Positions 25,305 through 36,480 of a stretch of 64,000 bases of DNA are shown here, one piece after another. The position numbers were made by a program, and so were the translations under genes. How positions within the stretch are numbered: the first letter of the stretch is position 1; every line of letters begins with the position of its first letter. The notes below the pieces were generated by a model. The model made no database searches. It saw only the letters and a list, made by a program, of their open reading frames with translations, and was not told the origin of the DNA. The DNA is taken from the NCBI GenBank assembly GCA_920105625.2, contig OV050032.1:77543879-77607878 (forward strand), given 5' to 3'. This DNA is from Clusia tigrina (lineage: Eukaryota > Arthropoda > Insecta > Diptera > Clusiidae).

Positions 25305-25352
25305 TAAGAAATGTTGCCACTATACAGACTGGTATAGATAGGTATATACAAG
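25305..25352 (+). pseudogene. ORF1 scrap, start of inverted arm (block C)
   Basis: These 48 bp match the complement of about 20399-20446. They continue, after removal of the inserted element, into 28926. The last 7 bases ATACAAG (25346-25352) are the target duplication of that insertion. Confidence 0.85.
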
Positions 25353-25921
25353 CAAAGACAATATACTATAAGACGTTACATTGCTCTCTTCACTCATCGA
25401 AATGAGTTAAAAAACCGTGTCTGCCTATTGGACCAAAACCCGAAGTGTGCTCGGCAATGCAAAGGCAAAATATGTCGATATACATTCAGGTGTTTGCGTT
25501 CTATATGAGCGTGTGTGTTTTCTACATGTGCGAATGTTTGTATGCTTGCTTTCATATTTACGGCATGCATATGTGTGTATGGATATGAATGCAAAAATGT
25601 TATTTATTTATTTGTTGGAATTGGAATGAAAACGAATTTCAATCATAGCAATCGAAGACGAGGCATTATAACTAATTATGGGAATATTTTTAAAATTTAT
25701 ATTGTAAATTAGTAAAAAAAGAAAAAATTGGTGTATAAAATTAATAAATAATAATAAGTATTTATTTAATTTATTGTTTTATCCCCAAAAAAGCCACCAT
25801 CGAATTGCACAGCAAATCTTCATGGCTGCACCAGAAGCAGACTAAAAGTTATTTTTTGGAGAATGTTATGTACAAAATTATAGAAATTTTAGTTAACTCC
25901 AAAATCGCAAAATAGCATGAG

Positions 25922-25985
25922 TGTCAATGGTTTGCTCGTTGGTCTATAGTTTTTGTGGCTTAGGGTTCGAGCCCCAGCAAAATGT
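25922..25985 (+). ncRNA. tRNA-like sequence (degenerate)
   Basis: It has an A-box-like GTGTCAATGGTTTG and a B-box-like GGGTTCGAGCC at about the spacing of a tRNA. Only three T-stem pairs form and no acceptor stem is visible, so a functional tRNA is unlikely. A homologous sequence in the opposite orientation is at 28427-28489. Confidence 0.4.
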
Positions 25986-26498
25986 TGTGTTTTATCTTTT
26001 TTTTTGTATATTAATAATCATTTTTTAAATAGTAGTAAAAGTATTTTACGATAAATTAACCAGTATTATATCATTTTACTGGACCAAAACTAGAGCAGAA
26101 TTATTTCATGCCTGTTATAGAAGATGGAGCAATATAAAATTCAACCTTGACAAATCATATATGTATGTACATCCATACATGCATATGAATGTACATATGT
26201 ATGCACATATTTGTCTTCTGATCATTTGTCAGGTAGCGAATTGTGCCATAGAAAGAATGAAATGAAATGAAAAGAAAGCGCATTTTTGTCTCGATTGGAG
26301 TTTTTGTTGTATGATGTGCGGTGTGGCTTCTTTAAATATAAAGTGAATCAGAATTAGAATTCAATTTGTCATGAAATTATGGATATGGGCAAATCCTAGC
26401 GTTCGGACGTTACGTTCGGACGCTTTTTTCATGTAATTTGCACAGAAATTGGACATATTTTTTTAAATGCGTTCACTGCTAGATTACTTTACAAATGC

Positions 26499-26522
26499 AA
26501 TATATATATATATATATATATA
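26499..26522. repeat. Short (TA)n run
   Basis: TA dinucleotides inside the non-coding inverted-repeat element. Around it (26395-26430) lies a direct repeat of CGTTCGGACG. Confidence 0.85.
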
Positions 26523-28426
26523 AAGAAACATATTAGGGTTCTCAAGCCTTTTCTCAGAGATATTGTATTTAAAAAACTGCGTTCGCCCGTTACAAAAAAA
26601 GGAAGGAAGGTTTACACAAAGCCTCGTGTTTTTATGCGAATTTAATGGTTGCATAAAAAAAGGTGTTTAAGAAGAAATCGTCGCACATCAAATAAGCTTC
26701 TGGTTGACCATTTCCAGGATTTTCCCACATGTCAATATTTTCAGTATGGACAAATATCAGCACAATTTACTCTTTCGATCATATATTTTATATTTTCGCT
26801 TTAGCAGCATGTGATCAAACATATTTTGAGTCTATCCGAAGAAAGAATAATTATGCACAAAAAAACTATTTTGCTAAAAGTAGTGTTACTATTTTAATGT
26901 TCATATGTTCGTCTGTTGCCTATTCCATCAGAAAATTTATCTAAGTAATTTTTAGATTAAGGGTACAGTCAATAAAATCAAGGTTTTAAACGTTTTTTTT
27001 TCCTTACTTTGTCAGATCAGCTTGAAATACTATAACCACATTCTATTACAAATTAAACCACTTGTACGTACATGAATATGTGCATACATATCTATGAACA
27101 CTGATTCTCCGCATGTACATACTATATGATGTTCATGTTTGAAGTAAATTTTATGAACTTCAATATCTAGTATTAAGTGCATATGTTCTTGTTATACAAT
27201 GATTTACAAAGTTTTGTAAATAAAACCGTATATAATGCAATAACCTAATATAAACATTTATTTCCTATGGACAAATGTAGTTCAACCATGATTGTGTTCC
27301 AATGCATTTTGCCACTTCATAATCGAAAATTATTATAAACAAAAATCTATAAAAAATTATTTCAAGTATTTAAAAATCCAAGAAATTTTAAATTTATATT
27401 AGGATAAGTAATGTTTAGTAAAACATATTTTAACATAAGGTGCGTCTTTTTGCCAATTACATTTGACATTCACTTCCAAAAATGTCTACATGAGGTGTGC
27501 AGGGCTCACCCAAGTCGACTTGCTTGCATGTTTTTGCACAAACGCCATTCGAAATACTACAACCGGCCACTCAATACATCACTCGCCTTGACGTGGAGAC
27601 TTGAGTTATGGAAACTAATAAAAATGTGCAAAAACTTCTTACTGCTTTGTGCGTGTGAAGTTGTCTTTGGATGTGTATCCACTTATATAGGAAATAATTT
27701 GAATGAAATTATCTCTTTTGACCTACATTCGTGAATAATATTTGGGACTTCTTTTTAGTTATATTTTTTAATTATTTTCTGTCTAAGTTCTATGCAACAG
27801 CATGTTTCTTTTATATTTTATAATAATATACATTTAATTATATTAATTTAAGTTAATTTCTATTTTGTAAATAATGTATTATAAAATAAATATAAAAAAA
27901 TTTAATTCATCTGCAAAATTCTTCCTTTTCCTACCATAACAATAAAATCCAATCAAACAATTTATTTAATATACATAGCATATACGGAAAAACAAAAACT
28001 TCCTAAAATTGCACATATTCATTGACGAACGAAATGTTTGATTGGATTAGATTTTGTGAAATTTATGAGCTTCGTCAGACGAATTGCGCAAAAGTATCAA
28101 AAAACTAACATAAACAAATGTATTGGAATCGTACAAAACTAACACAGTTTCATGCGCACATGAATTAATGAAGTATGTATGTGAGTTAAGAAACACCGTT
28201 ATGACTATTTTTAGAAGATATAAAACTCTTTGCTGTAATGATCTGCTAGAGCAGCAGCATTTCAATGTGGTTTAGTAAAATTATTTAATACTGGATAATT
28301 TATGCTAAAATAGAAACTATTCTTATTATTTTTTATAAAAATAATTATTAGTTTGCTTTCAAAAAAAGGATGAACAATTAAAAAAATATAAAAATAAATA
28401 CATTTCTCAGCGGACTTGAACCGGGC

Positions 28427-28489
28427 ATCATAAAATTGATAGACCAACGCTTTACCACTTGCACTATCGATCTTTATAAAAGATCCATA
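28427..28489 (-). ncRNA. tRNA-like sequence (degenerate), opposite orientation
   Basis: Read on the minus strand it has an A-box-like TAGTGCAAGTGG with a pairable D-arm (GTGC with GCGT) and a B-box GGTTCAAGTCC. It shares GTTGGTCTAT between the boxes with the 25922 sequence. The anticodon and acceptor stems do not pair, so it is a pseudo-tRNA or SINE-like head rather than a gene. Confidence 0.45.
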
Positions 28490-28925
28490 AAGATGCATAT
28501 TTATTTTATATTGTCAAGTGTTCTAATATGCACGCATTATGCTTCGTCATGACATGGCAAATATTTCTTATACGCAAAACCACAAATGCTTTGTTTTCAG
28601 CCCCACTTTCCGAATAAGAAACCTATGCCATACAGAAAATTCATTCTTGTGTATTTTACCCCAGCCACACAGAACAGAAAATAAAAATTTGATTTCAAAT
28701 TAGTCGCTTCTGCTGTGAGCACACACAAAAACACACACACTAAATTATTCATACGAATATGCGAACAACAATAGCCATGTGTGTGACTGCCGATGGATAC
28801 ATATTGACGACTGCTTCGTGAAATTGCCGATCTGAATTCCAATGTGGTTGCCAGCAATTTCAATATGTTGATTCTCACTCAAGAGAGCAATGTACCGTCT
28901 TATAGTATATTGTCTTTGATACAAG

Positions 28926-30095
28926 TAAAACGAAAGTTGAGTCCAGAAAAAAACGGAAATAAAAGACAGGCAAAAAATGCGAGACTAACTCCTCAATCGG
29001 CGAATATATCTGCCTCTCCGAAACAAATAGGTAGTAACACTTTGGGGCAGAACAGATTTGCACTATTAGAGAATGAAAACGTTGACTCAACTCCTGCAAA
29101 CATTTCCATTGCCAAAACTCCGAAGCCACCACCATTCTACTTGCGAGAGATGCTCAAATGATTTAGTTGCAACTGTAGCTAGTCTTGTAGGGAATAACAA
29201 TTTCCATGTAACGTCCATAACAAACGGGAATATAAAGAAAACGAAACTACAGACATACAATGAAAGCAATTACCGCAATTACCTATCTTGAAAAAATGGT
29301 AAAAACTACTATACATATCAACTGAAGAGCAGTAAAGGTCTAGTAGTTCTTATTAAAGGTATTGAGAATAGTGTAAGTACTAATGAAATCAAAGATTCTC
29401 TCGAAATCGCCGGATTTAAAGTAAAAACGGTATTCAACATTAAAAACAGAGACAAAGTACCAAAACCACTATTTCAAGTAGAACTTGAACCGAATGGAAG
29501 AAAATTAAAAAGTAGCGAAACACACCCAATATACCATCTGCGTTACTTATTACATAGACGAATAACCGTTGAAGAACCACACAAAAGAAAAGGCCCTGTC
29601 CAGTGCTTCAACTGCCAAGAATACGGGCACACAAAATCGTACTGTACCTTACGCACTGTTTGTGTTGTCTGTGGGGACCGTCAACATTCCTCCAAGTGTT
29701 TGTCTGACAAATCCAACATAAATGCAAAAAAATGCAGCAATTGTGGGGAAAACCACACGGCAAACTACAGAGGCTGCCCAGTGTATTTAGCAGTAAAAAA
29801 TAAATTAGACCAGAAACAGCAACCAGATTTTCATTACACAGAGATTGCCAAATCAATCGAACCACATAAGCAACTGACCAGTGACAACGCTTCTACATCA
29901 AGATCATATGCCAACGTAGTAAAGTCTGGATCTGAAGAAATTCCTAGCCTTGCAAATCCTATGCAAAATGTAGAATCAATGATATCAAAATTAACAAATT
30001 GTATGACAGAATTTATGACATCAATGCAAAGCATGTTGCACGAGTTGGTGAAAACTCAAAATGAACTTATGAAATTGTTGATGTCTAAAAAATGA
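28926..30095 (+). pseudogene. Jockey-clade ORF1, block C (inverted copy)
   Basis: Plus-strand copy of the ORF1 in blocks A and B. 28926-29155 gives the basic N-terminal part. A frameshift at about 29153-29160 moves it to the frame ending at 29289, and a third frame runs open from about 29305 to 30095. The third frame holds the PRE-like domain (IKGIENSVSTNEIKDSLEIAG), three knuckles (CFNCQEYGHTKSYC, CVVCGDRQHSSKC and CSNCGENHTANYRGC, all ligands intact) and the SKK end. It is the best preserved of the three copies. Confidence 0.87.
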
Positions 30096-30325
30096 AATAT
30101 ATTAAGACGGTTGTTAGAACCTCTAGATTCAAGGTACTTATGTCATCATAAAGTTGTCTACCTTTCGTTTAGACAAGGCGGGATCTCCAGAATGAATGTT
30201 TTGCATTGAAATCACCGGCTACAAAGAATTTCTTATGTGTATATGTATATGTACGAGTATATGTATGTATATGTAAATGTATATGTATATGTGATAGGAA
30301 GACGAACTGGCAGATATCCAGGCTA
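30096..30325 (-). pseudogene. Endonuclease scrap and microsatellite, block C
   Basis: Inverted equivalent of 4150-4379. The VAGDFNAKH scrap lies on the minus strand at about 30125-30232, followed by the ATGTAT array to 30296. Confidence 0.7.
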
Positions 30326-30951
30326 GCGTGAGATGTTCATTAGCTGATCAAGCGTCAGATTATACTCAGATCTTCACGTTTTATCTAACTTCTGCAAGAA
30401 TAGATACTCCAAAATTGTGTGGAAGCTATCCACGGGAACTCCTTGGATTTTTAACGAGTGAATGCATTCCTTGGCTGCATCGTGTAATGTTTTAAGCGTT
30501 GAGCCTATTTCATTGGTAGCATTCTTTAAATTGAACAACTTGCTATAGATAATTTTAACCAATTTGCGTTTATTGTTAAACCTATCTTACAAGATTTGCC
30601 AGGCTGCGTCATAGTTTTCCTCGCATTCTTGCAAGTGACCGATGAATGCTTTAGCTTCTCCAGTTACTTTGGCAGCAAAGTAGAATATTTTTTGTGTGCT
30701 GCTTGTTGGCTGAGTATGTATCATCTTAACATACAAATCGCAAAATGGTATCCACGTTGAATAGCTACCATCAAAAACTCTCTAAAATCTTTAGGCAAAT
30801 GCACATTTAATGCCTGTCGTATGGTGTTGATTGGCGTGGATTTGTTCGGTGTACTGACTGGAATATGTTGTCGTAACTTAATGAGTACGTTTTGAAGCGC
30901 ATCTTCGGTCTCGTAGAATTTCTCCGCATCATAACCATGAATTTCCGCCAG
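30326..30951 (-). pseudogene. BEL/Pao gag central remnant, block C
   Basis: Inverted copy of 3524-4155, with the same frameshifts and the LKTLHDAAKECIHSL helix at about 30425-30520. It ends at the target-duplication GTTT (30952-30955) of the solo LTR. Confidence 0.75.
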
Positions 30952-30955
30952 GTTT

Positions 30956-32459
30956 TGTAACGACTCGATTTCGCCGGGGTAAGCTCGCCGGATTACTAGG
31001 AGTCGTTTACAGAAATTCTCTAAAGTATTCAAAGCTTGTTTACGTGTATTTTATTTATTTATTAATAAAAAAAGGCTTAACTACTTGTAACAATTATTTT
31101 TACTAAACTTAAATACGGACACAGTTGAACTCTATGTCCCCCTAGCTTCTGTAGCGATTGTCAGTGTGGGTTTCTAGCTGAGAATCGATCATAAACCATA
31201 ATCTCCTCTAGATTCCCCTAGCTTCTGTTGCGTTTGTCAGTTTGTATAACTCTGTTTAGTACGATGCGTCTGGTCTGCCTGATGTCGAAAGAAAGAAGAG
31301 CGTCTTGTCTGCCTGATGCCGAATGGAAGAAAGAGTGTCTTGTCTGCCTGATGCCGAATGAAAGAATGAGCGTCTTGTCTGCCTGATGCCGAAAGAAAGA
31401 AAAAGGCTGGGTTGCCAGTTGCTCCTGCTTTTATGCTCCAGGTTTAGTGTAGATCATCCAATAGTTGTTGTTGTGCGGGAACTGTAGTTTCTTGTGGCAT
31501 GTTGCTACGGTTTCCCGCATTGTTCTTCTCGTTTGAATTTGACCTTGGGCCACCTTCAGCACATTGTTGTTGTTTTATCGCTGTTGTTCTTGTAAGTTTT
31601 TGCTCTTGGGCCACCTTCAATGTTGTGTTGTTGTTGTGATGATTTACCTTGTTGTTGTTCCTTGTGTTGTTTGTTGTTATTGCTATTTGTCCCTCGGCCA
31701 CCTTTAGCACTTTGTTGATATTTTATATCGATGGCACAAAATATTTAAAAATATTAAATATTGGATATTTAATTCTGCTTCTCCTCTTTATGCTTTGTCC
31801 GGCCTGTTGGTGTGCTTAGCGATCGGTCAGTCGTGTTCCAATTTATGCTTGGCCTTCGTTTTTGGGTGTTGTTAGTGGGATATTTTCCGAACTAATGCAG
31901 TCGGCAACTTCTGTCGCGATCTCTTGTTAATTTCTAACATTGCGTTAGGCACTGTTGTTGTAAATTCATATCAGTGCGTTGGACACTGTTGTTGTAAATT
32001 CATATCAGTGCGTTGGGCACTATGGTTGTACAATCATATTATTTTAACTGTGGTCAGCCGGGTGCACAATTGTGTGATATTCTCCTGTGTTATCTTGCGT
32101 TGTTCACTTCGTTGCATGTTTTTCGTCGCTTATCACAGGGATCCACTGTCTGACTTAATTGTGGCTGTATCTTCTGGCCTCCCAACGCAGAGTATAACAC
32201 TTGTTGTTGGTAGCATTACTATGGTGGGAGGTGTCTTAGACTCACTTGTATGATGGCTGCTGCACTAAATATGACGGCGGTTGTGTGTGTGGTTTTAGCA
32301 ATGAAAGTGGGAGGTGCCAAAGTCTTAGGACTATTTTCGTGTATATTTTAGGGTTGGTTGTTTAAGCACTTGGCCCCTATGTTAAATACACACTTTTGGG
32401 GCGTTATGGGAAAACTAAATATGTAGGGGCAAATTTACGCCTAAAATTTGCTACTCACA
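30956..32459 (-). mobile_element. Solo LTR, block C
   Basis: In plus-strand order it runs from TGTAACGACT to ACTCACA, the reverse of the block A solo LTR. GTTT flanks both sides (30952-30955 and 32460-32463), preserving the target duplication. Inside are the ~30-bp tandem array (31265-31405) and a CAA-rich stretch (31450-31700). Confidence 0.85.
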
Positions 32460-32463
32460 GTTT

Positions 32464-33135
32464 GTTCGTTGCCATATCCATTGGTTATTTTGCAACAGAT
32501 TATCTCGGTAACGTATTAATAGTTTCGTTTTGATATCATAGTACACTGGTGGATGCGACTGATCAGTTTCCGAGTGCACATCCCCAATGACTCGATAAAC
32601 TCCACTGAAGACTGGTTCGCGGTGTGTTGTCCTTTCGGTTAAAGCCTCCTTGATGGACGTTGATGGGAACTTCGAGTTGCACTAGCGTTTTACGCTTCTC
32701 TCCATCCTTGTTGATGATGTGTTGTAATTTGGAGAACAACCAGTCCTAGAGGTTTGTGATACCGCCTCTATAATCCTGTTTGAAGTACTCATGATTAACT
32801 TCGTCTAGCTCGAGTACGAGATGATGTTGCTGTTCGAACGTAGACTATGCCTCCTTCAGAGTCTTCATGCATTTACTGGCATATTCGATGGTTCTGCGGT
32901 CTTGTGGATCCTTCTTAAAGTTCCTTTGTTGCCGAGCCCACTTCACACTGTGCTCTGGTCAACTTGTCCAATTCCTCAATTGTTTCTTGGTGATGCGCCA
33001 TGCTGAATGATAAAGATGATTTAAAGTAGAAACTCTGTGTGCTGAGCTATGATATGTGTAGATATCACTCTTGAGGTATTTCTGGTTGCCTTCCTTGAGA
33101 ATCTCGCCGAGGCCTCCAAAATGTTTATATACCGA
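32464..33135 (-). pseudogene. BEL/Pao gag N-terminal remnant, block C
   Basis: Inverted copy of 1348-2005. The ATG corresponds to about 33001 on the minus strand, and the primer-site-like sequence is at about 33101-33119. It contains the same premature stops as the other two blocks. Confidence 0.6.
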
Positions 33136-34310
33136 TTAGTTGGTTTACTACTTGTTTGCCGATTCCTTGGGTGCAGTACCGAAGGATCTTCTGATGATGA
33201 CTTCAATTGCAATACTGAAGTCTGATGTCTCTTTGGGTACAGTACCGAAAGAGTGCTATGGCTAATTAAGTAGTATTCTTGAATTAATTTGTGGTTGATA
33301 TTGGCGACAAAAGAGAACACTGTTGATTCTTTGCTTTCGAAAGTATATCTCAATTTTAATTTATTAATTGATTGAACTTATATCATAATATTGCTTATTC
33401 TACAGAATTAAATATTTATGTGGTGTCTGCAACTATGTGCAAGGCACCAGCGTTTGTGCATACTTAGGACAAATTAATGCTTAAGTCCGGACGTTTAAGG
33501 AAATGCTGATTAGGCTTCACACGCTGTATATCCGTTCGTCGGGTATACTACTTATTCAGCGTTCAAGAGCAGGCATTGGTAATGGGAATTGATGATTGGA
33601 CTTTTGCGTTGGAGCAGGTACAAATATGATACATTGAGGGGATTTGGACATAAAACATTACTCAGCTGATGTGCGAAGGCAGTGCATTTTTCATCATCGC
33701 CTTTTGCCCAAGAGCCATTATCTATACGAAGTGGTGGCTTATCTTGTATTGGTCCGTTGAAATTCCTAGTAACTCATTGTCGCCATGAGGCCTCAAGCTT
33801 CCAAAATGGTCTGCAACTGATTTTTTGGTGTTTCTACTTCAATATGTTGTTTAGTTTAAGGGTGTGGTGGATAAATATGCGGCTTCTTTTACAACATTTA
33901 CCAGGTCATTCAAGGTATTTTTAATGTCAAGATCACCTTTTAGGTTGGCTTTATAGTTAATGAGTACTTATACATTTTTTGTATTTAAGCCAGTCAGTGC
34001 AACTATTTGTTAGGTGAATAGAGTAGGAATTTGAGGACACTGATAAGGTTTTTAGATGAATGAAGATTGGCGAGTGGTCAGACGAAATATCAAACGAAGT
34101 CTCAGCGGTAATGTGTTCCTTTTTTATATTTCTAAAGACACGGAAGTCTATGAAGTCTGGCCTTTTGCTGATATCATACGGCCAGTAGGTTGGCTCTCCG
34201 GTTGAAAAAACCTCAAGACCCAAGGTACTTGCGTCACCATAAAGTTGTCTACCTTTCGGTGGTTTGCATTGAAATCACCGACTACAATGAATTTCTTATG
34301 TGTATATGTA
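33136..34310 (-). pseudogene. Junction region and Jockey ORF2 remnant, block C
   Basis: Inverted copy of 165-1347. The endonuclease C-half frame (33957-34223) keeps PDFIDF and SSDHSP. A change near 33957 truncates it relative to the other copies. 33136-33500 has no recognisable gene. A short TA/ATACAT run (34295-34342) joins it to Gypsy B. Confidence 0.75.
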
Positions 34311-34342
34311 TGTGTATATGCATATGTATATATATATATATA

Positions 34343-34595
34343 TGTAAGATGGTCACCTTCAAGTATGCAGACAACATATGGTACGATACTGAAGTGGCGA
34401 ATTCGAAGCGAGTTGGTATGGCCTTTTTATAAAAGAGAGTCAGTCGTTGAGAGTCGTTGAAAGTCGTCAGTTGATTAAGTTGTAAAGTTGTACAGCCGTT
34501 TTCATATTCAGTTGCTCTATCAATATTTCCTTCGGGATTTAAATTTAATAAAGAATATCATAATTATATCACCACAGTATAATTATTTATTTACA
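34343..34595 (+). repeat. Gypsy B 5' LTR, copy 2
   Basis: The 253-bp sequence begins TGTAAGATGG and ends TTTACA. It has a TTTTTATAAAAGAGAG promoter-like box near 34422-34437 and AATAAA at 34547-34552. It is followed by the primer site TTTGGGGGCTCAACTGG. Its outer end follows a TA run. Confidence 0.9.
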
Positions 34596-34935
34596 TTTGG
34601 GGGCTCAACTGGTACTGAAGGCAAAATATTGAGTTAAAGTGATCGCAGAGAGTCGATAAGGAGAGTGCAGCGGAAATTGGTCAAAGTCACTGAAAGGTGA
34701 AAGCTGAATCGTTAGTGGTCTTTTTCGAGCATTCAAATTTGCTTGTTTCCTGCCCCGCGTTACATCTTCATAATTAAGTTTGCACATTTCACGAAAATAG
34801 CAATAATTGTGTTAATCTAAAAACAAAAAAAAAAAAACCAGATACTGTTGGAATAGGCGAAAACATACACATTTTCACTGTGCGTTGTGCCTTGCTGATT
34901 GGGGAAGGGGCTGGAGGGGGGTGATATTAAGAAGT

Positions 34936-35890
34936 ATGACAAGAGATCAGGCAAGTGAGGAACAATGGCAAAACGAAATTGGCGCAGCAGCGAAGCCACC
35001 AACATCTCAGACAGGAAGACTACCCGAGGCACAAGGAATTATTAACATGAAGAAACAATGGCAAAACGAAATTGGCGCAGCAGCGAAGCCACCGACATCA
35101 CACACAGGAGGACAAACCGATGCACTAGCAATTCTTACCATAGAAAGTCAAATGCAGCAGCTAGTACAACTGTTGTCTTTGAAAATACAAAGGGATGAGC
35201 AAAACGACAATCAAATAAAAATCCCTGCAGAGAATTTTGAAAGAGTCGTGAGTAACTTTGATGGTTATTCTGTGCCAGTGAAAAAATGGTTTGAGATTTT
35301 TGAAAAAAATGCCGATGCATATGATCTAACTGATAAACAGAAATATGTGCAAGCGAGGGGAAAATGTCTGGGGCAGCGCAGTTGTTTTTGTACTCTGAGT
35401 TTGTGAGTGATTTTGACGAGCTGAAGCGCGCATTGGTAAGACAGTTCGACGCTAATTTAAGTAGTGCAGATATACACCAACAACTGAGAGAGAGAAAGAA
35501 GGCCGTTGGTGAAACATTTCATGAGTATATTTTGGTCATGAGAAAGATTGCAGGTATCGGAGGTGTAGAGGAGGCAGCGGTGTTAAGGTACATAGTAGAC
35601 GGTCTGCACGTTAAGAGCGAGTTCAAGTATACTATGTATGGCTGTAAGTCTTATACAGAGCTAAAGCAACAATATGAAATCTACGAGCATTTGAATAAAG
35701 CTGAAATAAATCAAAGCGGGGAGCGCAGAAGCATTGTGAAAGGGCCGGTGGGGCCGGGTAAGAGGAGGGAATATTGTTTCAATTGTGGATCTTTGGAGCA
35801 TAAAAGAAGAAATTGTAATGCTGTAACCAAATGTTTTCGCTGTAATAATTCCGGTCATATTTCGCGTGACTGTCCCGTAAAAAATGATGA
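34936..35890 (+). pseudogene. gag: Gypsy B gag, copy 2
   Basis: ATG at 34936 (MTRDQASEEQWQNEIGAAAK), with the same internal WQNEIGAAAKPPTS repeat as copy 1. Capsid-like helices follow, with a frameshift at about 35345-35365 where the frame shifts to SGAAQLFLYSEFVSDFDEL. Two CCHC knuckles lie at 35776-35877: CFNCGSLEHKRRNC and CFRCNNSGHISRDC. This is the nucleocapsid part that binds genomic RNA. Confidence 0.88.
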
Positions 35891-36480
35891 CGTGCGCGTA
35901 ATTGTGGAAAGCAGTCGATTTAAGCCAGTTCTGGTGAATGGACTTAATGTTAAATGTCTTATCGACACGAGATCAGACGTGACGATAATCAAAGAGACTG
36001 TCGTAAATAAAATAAATGGAGTCCAAATGTTTAAAACAGATTCTGTGTTGCGAGGTCTAGGGAACTGCACGACGAAACCAGTAGGGTCGTTCGTGGCTGA
36101 AATGATTGTGGATCAGCTGCAACAAACCAAAAAATTGTGGTCGTGCCAAGCTGCAAAATGGATTGCGATGTACTATTGGGGTATGATTTCATCAAAAAGT
36201 TTCGTGTTTCTGCTGACAGGAATAGGTTTACGTTTGAAAGACTGCAGGATGAACATCCACCACTGGATGAGTATGGTGCTAATGTGTATAATGTTTTTGA
36301 AATCTCTAATCTCATTACAGCTCCGCCACAATACCAGAGACGCGTCGAGCAGCTAATTGAAGATTCTTATCGGTCACCCCCAGTTGGAAAAAAGCAGTGC
36401 CCAATAGAAGATAGTCCCAGACGGAGTTGTTGTTCCGTTCCGTCAGTCGCGGTGTCGTTTGTCATTTACAGAGGCAGAAG
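35891..36480 (+). pseudogene. pol: Gypsy B protease region
   Basis: The frame continues from the knuckles to [20 protein letters not shown] at about 35938-35997. The active-site glycine of DTGS is arginine (also in copy 1), so the master copy may already have been impaired. A frameshift near 36100-36137 leads to DCDVLLGYDFIKKFRVS, the conserved second half of the protease domain, and then linker to 36480. Confidence 0.85.

Larger units (their letters stand above)
25353..28918. mobile_element. Non-coding DNA element with 38-bp terminal inverted repeats
   Basis: The ends match as inverted repeats for 38 bp with one mismatch (position 24, T versus G), beginning CAAAGACAATATACTATAAG. A 7-bp direct repeat ATACAAG flanks it (25346-25352 and 28919-28925), and removing the 3566 bp plus one repeat restores the ORF1 sequence seen in the other copies. 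The interior is AT-rich, with TA- and ATACAT-type microsatellites and only short frames (longest about 107 codons, 27411-27734). None has a recognisable transposase motif. It is therefore a large non-autonomous cut-and-paste element. P-like (including 7-bp-duplicating Hoppel/ProtoP types) or hAT-like families are possible parents; I cannot decide. Confidence 0.8.

Noticed and set aside
27411..27734. Gene inside the non-coding inverted-repeat element
   Set aside because: A 107-codon frame in AT-rich DNA with no motif and no supporting signals; could be chance.
28427..28489. Functional tRNA gene
   Set aside because: Boxes A and B are recognisable but the anticodon and acceptor stems do not form; kept only as tRNA-like.
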